Assembly (NCBI GenBank): GCA_030141605.1
Contig: JAQGDQ010000266.1
Span: forward strand, 67,501-131,500
Origin: Tubiluchus corallicola
Lineage: Eukaryota; Priapulida; Priapulimorpha; Priapulimorphida; Tubiluchidae
Reading direction: 5' to 3'
DNA length: 64,000 nt
Made by a program: the position numbers and the translations under genes. Shown in pieces: positions 42,183 through 53,500 of the stretch. The notes beneath the pieces were generated by a model. The model was not told where the DNA came from and ran no database searches. It saw only the letters and a list, made by a program, of their open reading frames with translations. Within the stretch, counting starts at the first letter, position 1, and every line of letters begins with the position of its first letter.

Positions 42183-43059
42183 ACTCTTGCTACAAGATTC
42201 ATAAAATCCATCCAAGTTTTTTAGTGGTCCAGACTTTTTACCGATTCATTCAGGTAGGTCAGTCAGTGAGTCGCTACTCAGCCAGTTAACGATTCCGTCA
42301 GTTATACGTAATTTATACGGTCATTATAAAGCTAAACATTACGTTATTGACTATGACAAGTCAGTTGGCATTTGTTTCTATCTAACTTCGATTTTTGCGC
42401 TGCAGGTTGCAACTCAATCAAGTTTTACACGGCAATTTCATCACCAGTCATTACAAGATATATCCATTATAATCTTAGTTACTAAACTCATACCAGGCAG
42501 CTTCTAAATTTATTCTACAGTATTAAACGAGCAAAATAGGCTTTTTATGATAATTAGTTCGCCGAAAACCCAAAGTATCGCCAAGATCATTGTAACAATT
42601 TCGTATTCTTGCCTTGAAACGGGAATCAATCTTAGCTGACAATGCGAAAAGACAATTTTTTCGGTACCATAAAATTTATTCATCCAAAATAAACGTTTCG
42701 GTTTAAAAGCTTCCCTTTGTGTAAAATTAATTAGGAAGCCCCATTGAGAAATTTAAACTATAAAATTAAATCGCACTTTCTACTGTTCTTATTATGTGTA
42801 TACTGACGCTACAATAATGATTATCGTCATTAAAGTTTTAAAGGAATCACAAAAACAATTCACAGGGTCAGTTCTAAAAAGCTGAAATACGCAAAACTCT
42901 TAATCGGAGATTGTAAAATGCGTATTTGCTATATAAGTTTTCTATTTGGGCACGTTGTAGTCAAGGTTTTCATGTAATACTATGAACATAACACCTTTTT
43001 ACATTTTTTCCGTCCACAATCCTGAAAAATAAAAATGTTTCAATGTAACTGTGTATATA
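42181..43059. other. Putative intron, no supported feature
   Basis: AT-rich sequence; nothing recognised. Confidence 0.4.
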
Positions 43060-43220
43060 TTGTCAATGTTCACTGTGTTTGTAGTGTTAGCTCTGCACTA
43101 GACGCATTTGTCTTTTTACAGTGCTTTTAGGCACTGATGAATGTCATGTGCAAATGTAATTTTTTATTAACATTTGTGATGTTCAAAATTTTTATAAGAC
43201 AAATAAAGATTATATATTAA
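43060..43220 (+). mobile_element. 5'-truncated LINE 3' end
   Basis: GCACTAGACGCATTTGTCTTT...ACAGTG...CACTGATG and AATAAAGATTATAT match in order the 3' UTR of the LINE at 18.0-18.15 kb (CACTGACGCATTTGCCTT...CAGTG...AATAAAGATTATTAT). Only the tail was copied, as expected from incomplete reverse transcription. Confidence 0.65.
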
Positions 43221-43264
43221 TATAGCTAATATTAATAGCCAATTGTAATATAGCTAAATGTCCA

Positions 43265-43383
43265 TCGCAGCAGATTTATTATATATTATTACTTTATTAT
43301 ACTTTATTAGATATATAAATAAATATATATGATATTTATTTATATATCTAATAAATAAATAATATATAATATATATTAAATAT

Positions 43384-43423
<40 letters not shown>

Positions 43424-43424
43424 T
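43265..43424. repeat. AT-palindromic stretch and (ATTT)n
   Basis: TTATTATATATTA inverted pairs are followed by about eleven ATTT units ending at the truncated edge of the Ty3/gypsy element. Confidence 0.85.
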
Positions 43425-43436
43425 GGAAGACGTGGG

Positions 43437-43783
43437 GTGAATGCATGTTTGAGTAAGCATCCGTGATCACCAGCCAGTTCGTACTCAAGAAGTTAGGTAT
43501 AAGCGGCTCCATAGCTTCTCTGGTAGCATCCATGGGTCAACTGCAGGCGTGGATGGCTTGTTTTGATGTTCTCTGCATGAGTCACATCGTCGGCTAGCCA
43601 TCTTGATAGCAGCATCGATACCGGGCCGCAGTAGACAGCAGTTCTTGCCAACTGTTTCGTGCGTTCCATGCCAAAGTGCCCGATATGCAGTAGATCCAGG
43701 ATCTTGGACTGCAGGCTCTGTGGAATCACAGCTCTTGATAAATGGATGAGGCATCCGTGGCAGATACTGAGTGAATCCGACAA
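43437..43783 (-). pseudogene. Integrase, N-terminal part
   Basis: Two frames together show the HHCC region (LLHIGHFGMERTKQLAR, then AIKMASRRCDSCREHQN), then PWMLPEKLWSRL, and in a third frame WLVITDAYSNM, containing the first Asp of the DDE catalytic triad. The sequence then ends in the (ATTT)n tract, so most of the catalytic core is missing. At least two frameshifts are present. Confidence 0.75.
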
Positions 43784-44100
43784 CTTCCGGAACTTTTCGA
43801 CTTCTTCGTTGATCTCAGCGTGCTTGGGCAGCCACCCTTCTCGGACGTAGCGTATGACTGTAGCACTGGATCTTTCCCTGACTCTTGTTGGAGGACGTTG
43901 GTGTTCACTGGCTTGACTTGAAGACTGAGAACTTTGATGGCATATACCATGTCCATGTCTTCACCATTTTTCTCCCTGTCGAAGTCGTTGTCGTCTCCAG
44001 ATGGTAAGCGACTAAGGGCATCTGCATTGCCGTGGTCTGCTGTCTTTTGGTACTCGTTAGTGTAGTCAAACTGTTTAGCCACAGGGCCCATTAGCTGCAA
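43784..44100 (-). pseudogene. Region between RNase H and integrase
   Basis: The frame reads FDYTNEYQKTADHGNADALSRL; the ADALSRLP motif is the classic end of the RNase H/connection region in Ty3/gypsy pol. A variable linker rich in Asp and Lys follows, and a frameshift separates it from the integrase zinc finger. Confidence 0.75.
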
Positions 44101-44836
44101 GAAGTGGCATCCCCTTCTTCGGTCCGAAGTGAGAAGTTAGTGGCTTAAGATCAGTCACCAGTGTGAAATGACGCCCGTAGAGGTACTGGTAGAATTTCCG
44201 TAAGCCGAAGATAATGACTAGGGCTTCCTTATAAATTTGGCTGTAGTTCCTTTCTGCAACCGTGGGAGTCCTGGACACATTGGCAATTGGGCACTCGCTT
44301 CCGTCCAGATTGCGATGAAACAGGACAGCTCCAATTCCAACATTGGATGCATCACAAGCCAATCCCAGAGGCTTGTCTGGGTCGAAATGCACAACGACTT
44401 GATCTGAGGATAGCACATTTTTCAACAGATCAAATGCTGTTTGCTCCTCATCTCCCCACTTCCAAGGGACTGTCTTCTTGGCCAAGCGGTAAAGAGGCTC
44501 TCCCATAGTATCCAAGTTTGGGATGAACTTCCCGTAGAACTGAACCAAGCCCAGGAAAGACTTCAAGCTTGAGACGTCTGTAGGAGGTGGCATCTTCATG
44601 ACTGCCTCGACCTGGGATCCTTTTGCAACTCCTTCGGTCGATAGGGTGTGTCTAAGATATTCCACTCTTGGTTGTGTGAGCAAGCTCTTTTCATGACGAC
44701 ATCTTAGTCCTTTGTTATTCAGACGAGTGAGCAAGCGTCTCAGGTTGCTCAGGCGGTCATTGGCATCTTGTCCGCCGACGAGCATATCGTCTTGGAAGAT
44801 GACAACTCCAGGCAGATCACTGGTCAGGTTCTCCAT
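44075..44836 (-). pseudogene. RT C-terminal half and RNase H
   Basis: An open frame of 253 codons. It starts within RT: VVIFQDDMLVGG (the F-x-D-D catalytic pair; YxDD is usual), then SFLGLVQFYGKFIPN. RNase H follows: LACDASNVGIGAVL (first Asp), YKEALVIIFGLRKFYQYLYG (Glu) and TLVTDLKPL (second Asp; TDHKPL is usual). It loses frame after HFGPKKGMPLL, where the neighbouring frame at 44100 continues. Confidence 0.85.
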
Positions 44837-45364
44837 GATCTCCTGAAAGTAAATAGGCGCTGACTTGATTCCGAAAAGAAGTCGTTACTACAGGAGTACA
44901 CCACAGTGGGTACTGAGAGCTAGCCTGCGTTGACTCTCGGGTGCCAGCTTAATCTGGTTGTCGGCATCAGCAAGGTCGATCTTCGTGTAGCCATATCTGC
45001 CTCCCAGCTTCTGCATCAGTTCCTCTGGGAGTGGCATTGGGTGACGGTGGTCCTCTAGCTGATCGTTGATGCCGACTGAGTAGTCACCACAGATCCACAA
45101 CTTGGGCTTCTGAGTGCCAGGAGTGTAAGCTTTACGAATCGGTACCACTGGCGTTCCGAACTGGACTGGCTTCCAGACACCTTTGGCGATCCCTTCTTCG
45201 TAACCTTTGGCCAGGTCATCATGAAGACCGAATGGAACCGGTCGTGCCTTGTGAAAAACCGGCTTCGCGTCAGACTTGAACTTCACTTCCAGCTCGAACA
45301 GCTTCTTTGAAGACATCTGGGAACTCGTCACACACGTTGTGGCAATCTCGTTGCAGGGAAGCAT
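44837..45364 (-). pseudogene. RT N-terminal half
   Basis: The frame gives VFHKARPVPFGLHDDLAKG, then GVWKPVQFGTPVVPIRKA, CGDYSVGINDQLEDHRHPMP (RT motif 1-2 region) and YGYTKIDLADADNQIKL (motif A, with one catalytic Asp). It runs into two consecutive in-frame stops (TAG, TAA) near 44885, after which the same frame resumes with RLLFGIKSAPIYFQEIM. YSKIDLSDAYLQI is usual, so several residues have drifted. Confidence 0.85.
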
Positions 45365-45760
45365 AGGACGTTTCAGAGGTCTCCTGATGTGACATTTTTA
45401 CACCCTCGCTCTTGTCATGACTCTCTATGCTTCTCAGTCCAAGAGCATTGTCCACAGAAATTCCCAGAATCTGGATAGCATTTCATCCCAGCAGGTTCAG
45501 GTCAGGGATCTTGGTGACGATGTAGGGAATTGAGCTTTGTTTACCAGTCTTTGGATCCCTGGTCTGGCCCATGAAAGTTCCCAGCACTGGCAGGTCGTGA
45601 TCGCTGGCAGACTCATTGCAATGTCTGATGTCATCCAGCTTTGGCTTTTCTAGCTATTCCCAGACTGGCACTGAAACAAAATTTCCCGTAGTTACAGTGT
45701 CAAGTTCCATCTTGAACTGTTGGTCTTGGATGTTAACTTCGAGATCCAAGCTAGGAGAAT
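45365..45760 (-). pseudogene. Protease and spacer, degenerate
   Basis: Pieces such as PVLGTFMGQTRDPKTGKQ and IPYIVTKIPDLNLLG, then NAIQILGI, match the C-terminal half of a retropepsin domain (LLGxNAI). The catalytic D-T/S-G is not visible intact. A stop and frame changes separate it from RT. The spacer reads HNVCDEFPDVFKEAV, a typical lead-in to RT. Confidence 0.55.
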
Positions 45761-46795
45761 CTTCTGGAACTTCACCAAGGATCGCCTTTCAAGCTCATCT
45801 TTCGTGATTCTCCTCACGGACTTCCCAGATTTCCGGTCCCGTTGCTGTCGTTGCTTCTTCCTGCAAACAGCCACCAAATGTCCTTTCTTGTCCCAAAAAT
45901 GGCTTGGCATCTTTGTAGGGACAGTCTATCACCTTGTGGGCCTTTCCACAATGGTAGCACTTTGTATCCATGTCTGGGGAATTTGACTGCTGATGGTTCC
46001 TTCATTGACCCTTGTTCTGTTTGTTCACGGGCCTGGTCTTGGAACCGTAGACAGTTTCCTTAGCAACCTTTTACGCGTCTTCAGTCTTGATAGCGACTTG
46101 GACAGCATGGGCGAAAGTCACATCTTCGTCCTTGATCTTGAAAATAGCCTTCAAGACAGCTTCATTGTTGACAGTGCATATGAATCTCTGCCTCAGAGCT
46201 TCATCTTGTGGGTCTTGGATTGAAGAAAAATCACAGGTAGCAACATCTTGGCGTATGCGAGCTGCTAACTCCTAGAGAGTTTCGCCTGGCTTTCGCTGCA
46301 TGTCACTCCAGGACTTGAAACGTTCTCGCACAATGAAGAATTTCGGGTCAAACTGTTCCTTCATAAAAACCACAATTTCATCTATCGACAGTTCGTTGAT
46401 ATCCTTGGATAGAGACTGTTGCGTCGCCAGATTCGCCAGTTGTTTGTAGATGGCAGCGGTCTGATCTGTTAGGAAAACTTGAGCCTTGCGTTGGTCAGGC
46501 ACTGCGTTGGGTGCCACGAAGGTACAAAATCTTGACCAGTAGTCAGGCCACAGTTCAGAAGTTGGATCAAAAGCAGCAAATCGTGGAATAGCAGCTGTAA
46601 GTGCCGATGCAGGTGGAAGAGCAGCCTCTTCATAGCGTCCATCTGGCGATCCATCTGTCTCCTCTGGAGATGAATCAGCTGAGCCATTTCTTCTTTGTGC
46701 TGCTGCGTCTGCTGATCCGTTTGTTCCTTATGCTGCAGCGTGAGGAACTTGATAAGTTTGCCCATCTGCTCCGCCATCATTGCTAGGATAAACAA
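45761..46795 (-). pseudogene. Gag with CCHC zinc knuckle, broken
   Basis: Starting near 46795, MMAEQMGKLIKFLTLQHKEQ begins a Gln-rich coiled segment. Frameshifts lead to AAIYKQLANLATQQSLSKD and IDEIVVFMKEQFDPKFFIV, then FKSWSDMQRKPGETL and a stop; beyond it come RQRFICTVNNEAVLKAIF-like pieces. The zinc knuckle KCYHCGKAHKVIDCPY (C-x2-C-x4-H-x4-C) lies near 45925-45975, followed by KDAKPFLGQERTFGGC, where a second knuckle would be. Gag packages the element RNA; here it is split over at least three frames. Confidence 0.75.
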
Positions 46796-46816
46796 CTGTC
46801 CACTGAGTCACCAAGG

Positions 46817-46834
46817 ATCCTGTCGACTGCACCA
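46817..46834 (-). other. Primer binding site of the Ty3/gypsy element
   Basis: The minus strand reads TGGTGCAGTCGACAGGAT five bases after the LTR end; TGG pairs with a tRNA CCA end. I do not assign the tRNA. Confidence 0.65.
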
Positions 46835-46839
46835 AAATT

Positions 46840-47163
46840 TGTTGTGTCTTGTTTCTCTCAGACGGCTCGTAGAGAAAACCAGAAAACACGTCGTCAAATT
46901 ATACTAGTTTATTATGCGAGAATTCTACAACGCAAAAGTATGAAGGAACGCGAAATATTTACAGTAAATGTGATAATCTAGAAACGTGAAAGCGGATCTG
47001 AGAATCTGAGAATAAACTCGAACGGCCAGCTCCGCCTTATATATCAGTGCAAATCAACCATCTAGAAAGTACTGCGCGCATCGCGTATATAAAGTTCTCG
47101 AATCTTCTACAAGGTAAGAAGATTGTTCTACTATACTATAGAATATTCCAGATCTCCACAACA
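46840..47163 (-). mobile_element. 5' LTR of the Ty3/gypsy element
   Basis: On the minus strand it starts TGTTGTGGAGATC and ends GACACAACA: a perfect seven-base inverted terminal repeat with TG...CA ends. TATATAAGG near 47042-47034 is the promoter TATA box, and AATAAA at 46913-46908 is the poly(A) signal, in correct order. Confidence 0.88.
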
Positions 47164-47362
47164 CAGGGGAAAAGAGACACCAATTGTGAACACCGAATTT
47201 TCTCGCGCACGTTTCAAGAATCGCTAAAGTGATTTAAGTGCGTTTCCCAGAAAGTTTTTTTCCCGGAAAACTCGTTTCACAGAAAAGGCATTTCCCAGAA
47301 AGTTTTTTTGGCTAATGTTTACAATTCTCCGCACACAAGAAATTAGTTCGTGAAGCGAATAT

Positions 47363-47425
47363 TAGGGTTAGGGTTAAACTTAGGTTTGGAATTCGGGTTA
47401 GAGTTAGGATTGGGTTGGAATTACG
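47363..47425 (+). repeat. Short telomere-like TTAGGG stretch
   Basis: ATTAGGGTTAGGGTTAAACTTAGG then GGGTTAGAGTTAGGATTGGG: two exact TTAGGG units followed by degenerate ones. It could be an interstitial telomeric scrap or chance. Confidence 0.4.
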
Positions 47426-47554
47426 GTATTTAAATTGTGTGAGTAAGTGTAAACTCCTTCCATTTGTAAACGTAAAAACGGATACGGTTTAATGGCTAAA
47501 TCTGGTATTTTAGCAGGATTAAGCCTTCGATTTCTATTTTTCTGTTTGCTTCCC

Positions 47555-47715
47555 CTGTTTTCCTCTCCTTCTCTCTCTCCCTACCTGTCACTCCTCTGTC
47601 TCTCTCTCTCTCCCTCCCTCCCCACCCCCCTCTCTCTCTCTCTAATTCTTCACGAATTTTCCTCCCTTCTCGTTCTCTCTTCTTCAGCCCCCCTCTCTCG
47701 GATTCTCTCTGCTAC
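47555..47715 (+). repeat. Polypyrimidine (CT-rich) tract
   Basis: Nearly pure C/T for about 160 bases, with CTCTCTCTCT runs; it lies inside the possible TIR element. Mirror symmetry is partial. Confidence 0.9.
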
Positions 47716-48690
47716 TTTTTAATTACCTACAATGACTATCAGACTGTATCAGCCTAAGGGCTCAACCTTGTTTTTTAATTTTCTTTTGACAAGTTTAAGT
47801 TGTTTTAAGGATGAAATTACTTTCTCAAAGTAATTTGCATTATATCATTTGCTGCAAATAATCACTTCAAATATAAATGATTTTCATTCAGTGTGAAATA
47901 AGGTGTAATAAATGATGTTGAAAATGAAAACACCAAGGCTTTGCAAACTATACAGATTTGTGAATATATTGGGTATAAATTTGACCAGCGAATCGTGCTC
48001 CTTCGCAACATTTTTACAGGTTCTTTTATGGCAGGACCGGATCATCCGTTGAGATGAAATACTGAACTAGCACAAGATGTAACAGTCACATTCGGATGCA
48101 TGTACACCTTCTCTAAACACTGAAAAACGAACGAAATAAATCGGAATTACATTAAAAAGTAAACTACCAAAGTGTAAAATTCCTAAGAGGTTTCCCAGCA
48201 AATCAGTTGCCAGGCTTGACTTTGGTAAGCAACCAGATGCCATGATTACTCACTGTGGCCTATATTTGCAAATATTAACACGATTCGTTACCGGATCGTT
48301 CTGAAGTTACGAATCTACTTTCTTGCCTTAACGAATCGCCCAAATGTTTTAATCATATAATCCCTATTAATCAATACGCCTATTTAAAATAAATTACTTT
48401 TTGTTGCGCAATATCTAACTGCCCTTTGGAAAGGATTTATTACATTTTATGTGAATTTTATTTTCTATAAAATGGCGGTTCTAGGGGAAAATTCTGTCAA
48501 AAATCTTTTCTGGGAAGAATCTTCAATTCTGGAAAGTAAGTTTTTTGACAAAACGTTTTCTATTAAATTTTTTTAATATCAGGAAACTGAGATTTGTGTG
48601 AAACTTTTTTGTCAGGCAAAAAAAATTTCTAGCAAAAAACTTATAAGCAAAAGGCTTTTCTGGGAAATGAGTCTACCCCCAAAAGAGTAC

Positions 48691-49699
48691 CTATATCTTA
48701 GGGAAAAAATAATTTAAACATTAACAACTTGTTCTAAATACTACAATTAACAATGCAGTACTACGGTTGCAACATTCAAGCTGGAAATTCAAGCTGCAGT
48801 CGCTGCTCCGAGAAAAACTCAGTCTGAGCTAGTAGGCTGAAAATAAGTCAACTTAATAGCGCGAAACAATTTCCTGATCCTTACACAAGGTGGCTCTGAT
48901 GACAATATTGATCATTTCTGATCTCATTCATCCGGTTTGCGTTGTGAAAGGGCAGTAATGTTCTTATACTCACTAAATCTACATTATCTAAATTTATTCC
49001 TTTCAACATTTTCTTTTCCATAAGTCATGCATGTATAAATGTAAAATTAGTTTCCTGGAGTTTACTCAGCTGTTCAAAAGGGCAGCAAGATTTTAATATT
49101 AAGCGATTTATTAAACGTGTTGTTTTTACTTCCTGCCCTCGCTTAAAGCGAATATCGATTGAATCCAACCCAGTGTTTGTAGTTGAAAGTAATAGTAACC
49201 TTTCCTACTCGGTTTCAGACAATCTAGTTCGAATGTAGGAATTTCAAGTTCAACTTGCTTAAGAGTCGATTCATAAAACAGAACCGAAAATCTCGCTGTT
49301 ATGCATCTTCATTTGCCATATAAATTGTACATATAAATTAGAATAATAAAATTAATATTCATAATTACTGAGTGTCAGTTATTTCTAAGTCTATTATATC
49401 AAGTCCGGAACACCGACTACAATAACAAATCAGTTGCTTCAGGAGAGCGACAAATATTGCCAGCACGGAATCATAGCTACAAGTGACGCAGATTTGAGAA
49501 AATGGGCGATATATAACACATCGCGCATGCGCACAAAGGTCCTTGGGTGATATTTCAAGCAAAAATCAATAGACACGTATTGTTTAAGGTCTATTGTGTA
49601 CTAATATAATTACTAATGACGTGACCCAAGAGAAAACCTAAACAAGTTTGTTACGCACTACTGACAGTACCTACCTGCTTATAGCTACCTAACAGCCAT
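48691..49699. other. Non-coding, no supported feature
   Basis: No exon or repeat recognised; the minus-strand ORF at 49365-49562 has no family features. Confidence 0.4.
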
Positions 49700-49830
49700 A
49701 CCTATTACACCACATTAAGCATTAATTCTCATAACAATGATAACAAAAGTTGAGATTATAAATCAGTGACATTGATAAAATGACCACTGTTGGACGCAAA
49801 TGTGTCTGCGCAATGCTAAACTAGACGTGC
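49700..49830 (-). mobile_element. Possible LINE 3'-end fragment
   Basis: The minus strand reads GCATTGCGCAGACACATTTGC, then a CAACAGTGG...CACTGATTTAT order, loosely like the LINE 3' UTR hallmark (GCACTGACGCATTTG...CAGTG...CACTGATG). The match is weak. Confidence 0.25.
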
Positions 49831-50149
49831 AGTTAGAAAAATAAAATGTACAGGACGCACAAAACCGACTGAATATAATTAGGGCGATTTAGAGTTGTGC
49901 GACTTAATAGAGCGGGTGAGCCATGCCGGTGTGTATGTTGTCACATTGATGGGATGGATTCTCATTTAGACTTCATAAAGGTTTTTTAAGTTAAATCTAA
50001 ATTTAGAAAAGGATTTAATTTGCTTAATGTTTGTGAATTCCAGAGCTAAATCGAATTTGTTTCTCGCTAAATTCTGGCTTGGTTCTGATTAAAATCTAAC
50101 AAAATATTTTGGACAACTTTGCATCTGATTTTGTAATAACCAGACACTT

Positions 50150-51540
50150 GCCGAAGACATCAACGTTACTTTAAATCAGTCAGTAGCAAATTGAACCTGT
50201 TGGTTAGCGATTTACAGTCACCAGTCCAAGAAATTACGCCGGATTTCCGTTGAGAAAAAACTGTTAAAACTTAATCGTCAAAAATCAGTTGGCCCAGAGA
50301 GAATTCCAAATTGGATTTTGACTGATTTAGTAGACATTATTTCTAAACCTTTCTAAATGTGCTATTTATAATAGTAGTTTGAGGGAAGGCTTTATTCCTT
50401 CAGCCGTGTTATACCTATTCCAAAATTTAATCAAATTATTTTACTCGAGAAAGAGAAGAGACCTATTTCTCTAACATCAGCACTTAGCAAAATTTGAAGT
50501 CCTCAAGTCAGTTCTTTTCAATATTGATTCTATCCCGAGCAATTCCACTACACAATGTTCTGATTTACTTAATGCATCAACTGCATAAAGCTGCTGATTC
50601 TAAAGGAAGCATCTCTGGAGTTTTGTTATTAGATTTTCGAAAAGTTCTTGATCTCATTGTTCATAACATTTTGTTAATAAAGCTTAAATGTATGCAAGTT
50701 CCGAATATTATGCCTAATTGGCTATCTTACTTCCTCATCCAACGTCGTCAAAGAACTAAAGTTTGCTGAATTACTTCCGAATGTGAGTTGCTGAATAGAG
50801 GGATTCCCCAAGGTACTAAAACTGGATCGAGTCTGTTCGTTATTATAATCAATGATTTACACACAATATGTGATGTCAAGTATATTGATGACACGACTAT
50901 ATTGACTTTGGCAGTTTTACTGATTATCTCAAAATTCAAACCGTAACTAATCAGGCATTACACAGGCAGTGGGCAAACGCCAATAACCTAAATTTCAATA
51001 TGTCTAGATTCAATGAAATGGTTGTGATTTCTTGGTTAATCCTCCTGATAATCCTCCTATTGCCGTCTCCAATTTGAAGGTAAAAAGAGTTAATTCGGTT
51101 AAAAATTTTAGGCTTATAAATAGCTAAAGATTTAACATGGAACATCCATGTCTATTCAGTTTACGCTAAAGCGAATAAAAGAATTTATCTTTTGCGACTA
51201 ATGAAAAGAGTTGGGACATCTCGTAATGTTATGATAAAAATGTACTGCACCGTGATTAGGCCACTCGTCTCTCCCCCAAAATCTCTCTGATTTGTTAGAA
51301 ACTGTTCAAAGGCGGTCACTGATAATAATTCTTCCAAATGAAAGCTAAGTAAACCCTCTAATTTTAGCTAATCTTCAACCTTTATTGACCGTCGCGAAAA
51401 TTCTTGGAAATTGTTGTTCTTATCAAATCAAAATTCTAATAATACAATACACAGTCTATTGTCAGATGCGTATACATCCATCTAAAATACGCCTTGAGAT
51501 TCAAGAACAGCTTAATTCCGTATTGTATATTTAATTTTTA
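50150..51540 (+). pseudogene. Decayed non-LTR retrotransposon RT
   Basis: Pieces in order: NRQKSVGPERIPNWIL (a KSxGPDxIPxxIL motif), VIPIPKFNQ, RPISLTSALSKI, SISGVLLLDFRKVLDLIVHN (motif A, AFD changed to VLD), LNRGIPQGTKTGSSLFVIIINDL, KYIDDTTI (YADD changed to YIDD), then KRIYLLRLMKRVGTSRNV and CTVIRPLV. Many stops; it is a different lineage from the 14-18 kb LINE and clearly dead. Confidence 0.8.
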
Positions 51541-53256
51541 ATCATTGGTTTAAACTCGTTCTAATTATGTCATGTATATTGTAACAGTGTAACAGGACTT
51601 GTATGGTCTCTATTTTGATTATTCTATTAAATTTTTATATTTTGTAACTTTATACTGTGCTAAAATTCAACCTCTTGGTTGCAACGATAATAAATAAACT
51701 TATATTGTAAATAATTACAAAATCTAACGCAAAACGCGCAATGAGAGACAACGAAAATAAGCATCTGATTATCTAGACAAAATGGTGTTTTATTTACGGC
51801 TTACATGCCATACTTATATTGTTTTTGCAATTTTAACTTAAATTGTTAAAATAATTAGAGAACAGCACAGCGAAAAAAATTACGACGTGAGCTATAAAAT
51901 TTTTTATCGCCAACAGATTGTTTATATACGCGCGAAGGACGATAATAATTCATCAAAATTAGATTTTCAAAAGCATTAATGGCGTCATTACCATTTATAA
52001 CAGAAGAAAGCAAGGCTGTTTTTTGACACAGCTTGACTTTGTCAGAAATCGAATTAAACGCGTTTCCAATAACATGTCTGAATGAATTTGTCATTAGTAA
52101 CTCACAATTATACATTTGCTATGACAATACAACTAATTTACAATCAAGTTATCAAATCAGTTTCAGCATATGCAGTCAAATAATTTATAAATAATCCAAT
52201 AATCCATTAATTGATCCACTAACTGACCAAACGACCGACCAACTGACCAATGACCGTCCCGTTTTCGGGAGATATTACTAAAACACGAAGAAAGATATCT
52301 ACTTTATACTTTTTTACTCGGGTAAACCTTTTCATAAGAACACTTAAGTATAGTGCACTGAAGAGTTGCTAGTAGATGGTTCCCTTGTTTAATAATATAG
52401 GTTTTATAGGACTGTGAGTCTAGGAATTATTCTTGTACCACATTGCACTAATGCAGCCTCGGTGATTTAAGGTAGCAAAGGGCAGGTTGTACGTATGATG
52501 TGGTCCGTTGCGTTGGCTTCTGCTCGGCTGTGACGATCTATGTTAATTAAATGTCTTAAGCACTCACTATTGCAATTACTTGCATTTACATTATTCACTC
52601 TCAATAGAAGTCATTTAGTCAGCCTAGGAAGCCATCAGCCCAGTCACGTGACAGCATTCAGCAAACAGGTTTAATTACTGAGGCTATCATTAAATGAATC
52701 ATGTAGGCAGCAGTTATTGTGCACATTTATTCACACAAGCTGTAAGGTAATCAAGCAAAGCAGCAAATCAGTTTGTCGACATTTTGTTTTTCCCTAAAAA
52801 GACATCCACTGTATGTCTAACAAAATTTGGGAGAAAGAGAGATTATTTTATTATGATGATTCATTTATTCCAAGAATGCAGAAGTGATCTCCAAAACATG
52901 TCCTCTAATCCCAGTACAAACAGCTAACTGTAGCATGTCGAATGCACGAAAAAGTACGTAATTATATACCTATCTGAATTTTTCCTATGCTCTATTATAA
53001 TGCTAGCGGCTTAACCTTTTTTCAAAATGTTGCCTTTTAGTTTTGATGAATCAGTGTTCTCCTTTTAGATATTCTAAAACCACAGCTTGTCTCCACTAAA
53101 TTTAGTTTAGCCGCTCAAAAATTGCATTAATGCGCGTTTCTAGTTTTCTGTTTATATCTTTCCGGTTGTCCTTCACCGAGTGGTTTTGACAAGTACGAAT
53201 ACACATATGAGAGTTACAAAAAGATGATCACGTTGTTATTGCGTTCCACGGATAGG
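51541..53256. other. Non-coding with one doubtful minus-strand ORF
   Basis: The minus-strand frame at 51855-52112 (MYNCELLMTNSFRHVIGN, then ISDKVKLCQKTALLSSVI) is open for 86 codons and has a possible TCATAG acceptor, but I recognise nothing in it. A CTGACCAA/CGACCGACC simple run lies near 52217-52260. Confidence 0.3.
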
Positions 53257-53500
53257 TTAAACATTAACTCCCAACCACTTAGACTTTGAGCTCCAGTACG
53301 ATATCAAGTTCTCAGGGGTAATAATCTTCGTGTTTTTGTGTTTAGAGTAGCGTAACAATCTGTTCGTACAGTTTAATGAGATTAGACAGTAATTGTCAGC
53401 GGGATTCGTCTTAGGCTTACGTAAGTTCAACAAGTTGGTCTTGTGATCGAACTGTCCTGAATTTAGGGCACGGGGCAGCACAAGAGTGTCAGAAGTGGGA
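53257..53500 (-). pseudogene. Short non-LTR RT fragment
   Basis: The minus-strand frame reads LNLRKPKTNPADNYCLISLN, the IPKPGKDPxxxxNYRPISL motif of LINE RTs, continuing LLRYSKHKN and TPENLISYWSSKS. Nothing recognisable lies on either side. Confidence 0.55.

Larger units (their letters stand above)
43425..47163 (-). mobile_element. Ty3/gypsy-type LTR retrotransposon, 3'-truncated
   Basis: Read leftwards: 5' LTR (47163-46840), PBS (46834-46817), gag, CCHC knuckle, protease, RT, RNase H and the start of integrase, cut off near 43430 by the (ATTT)n stretch. No 3' LTR is present. Stops and frameshifts occur in every domain, yet motifs are well kept, so inactivation is not very old. The segment is visibly richer in G and C than its neighbours, in line with transfer or insertion from elsewhere. 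It sits opposite in strand to the proposed PKA transcript. Confidence 0.9.
47236..48690. mobile_element. Possible TIR element with TTTCCCAGAAA subrepeats
   Basis: TTTCCCAGAAAGTTTTTTT occurs at 47241 and 47287, with TTTCACAGAAAAGG between. The inverted motif CTTTTCTGGGAAATGAG lies near 48655 and TTTTCTGGGAAGAA near 48508. Both ends therefore carry several copies of one motif in opposite orientation. There is no transposase inside. The reading as one element is tentative. Confidence 0.35.

Noticed and set aside
41976-42289. ORFs rich in His-Thr and Val-Cys
   Set aside because: Artefacts of the TA and CA microsatellites.
53480-53500. Second PBS-like GTGTCAGAAGTGGGAT
   Set aside because: No LTR precedes it, and it overlaps the minus-strand RT fragment; a 16-base match can occur by chance in 64 kb.
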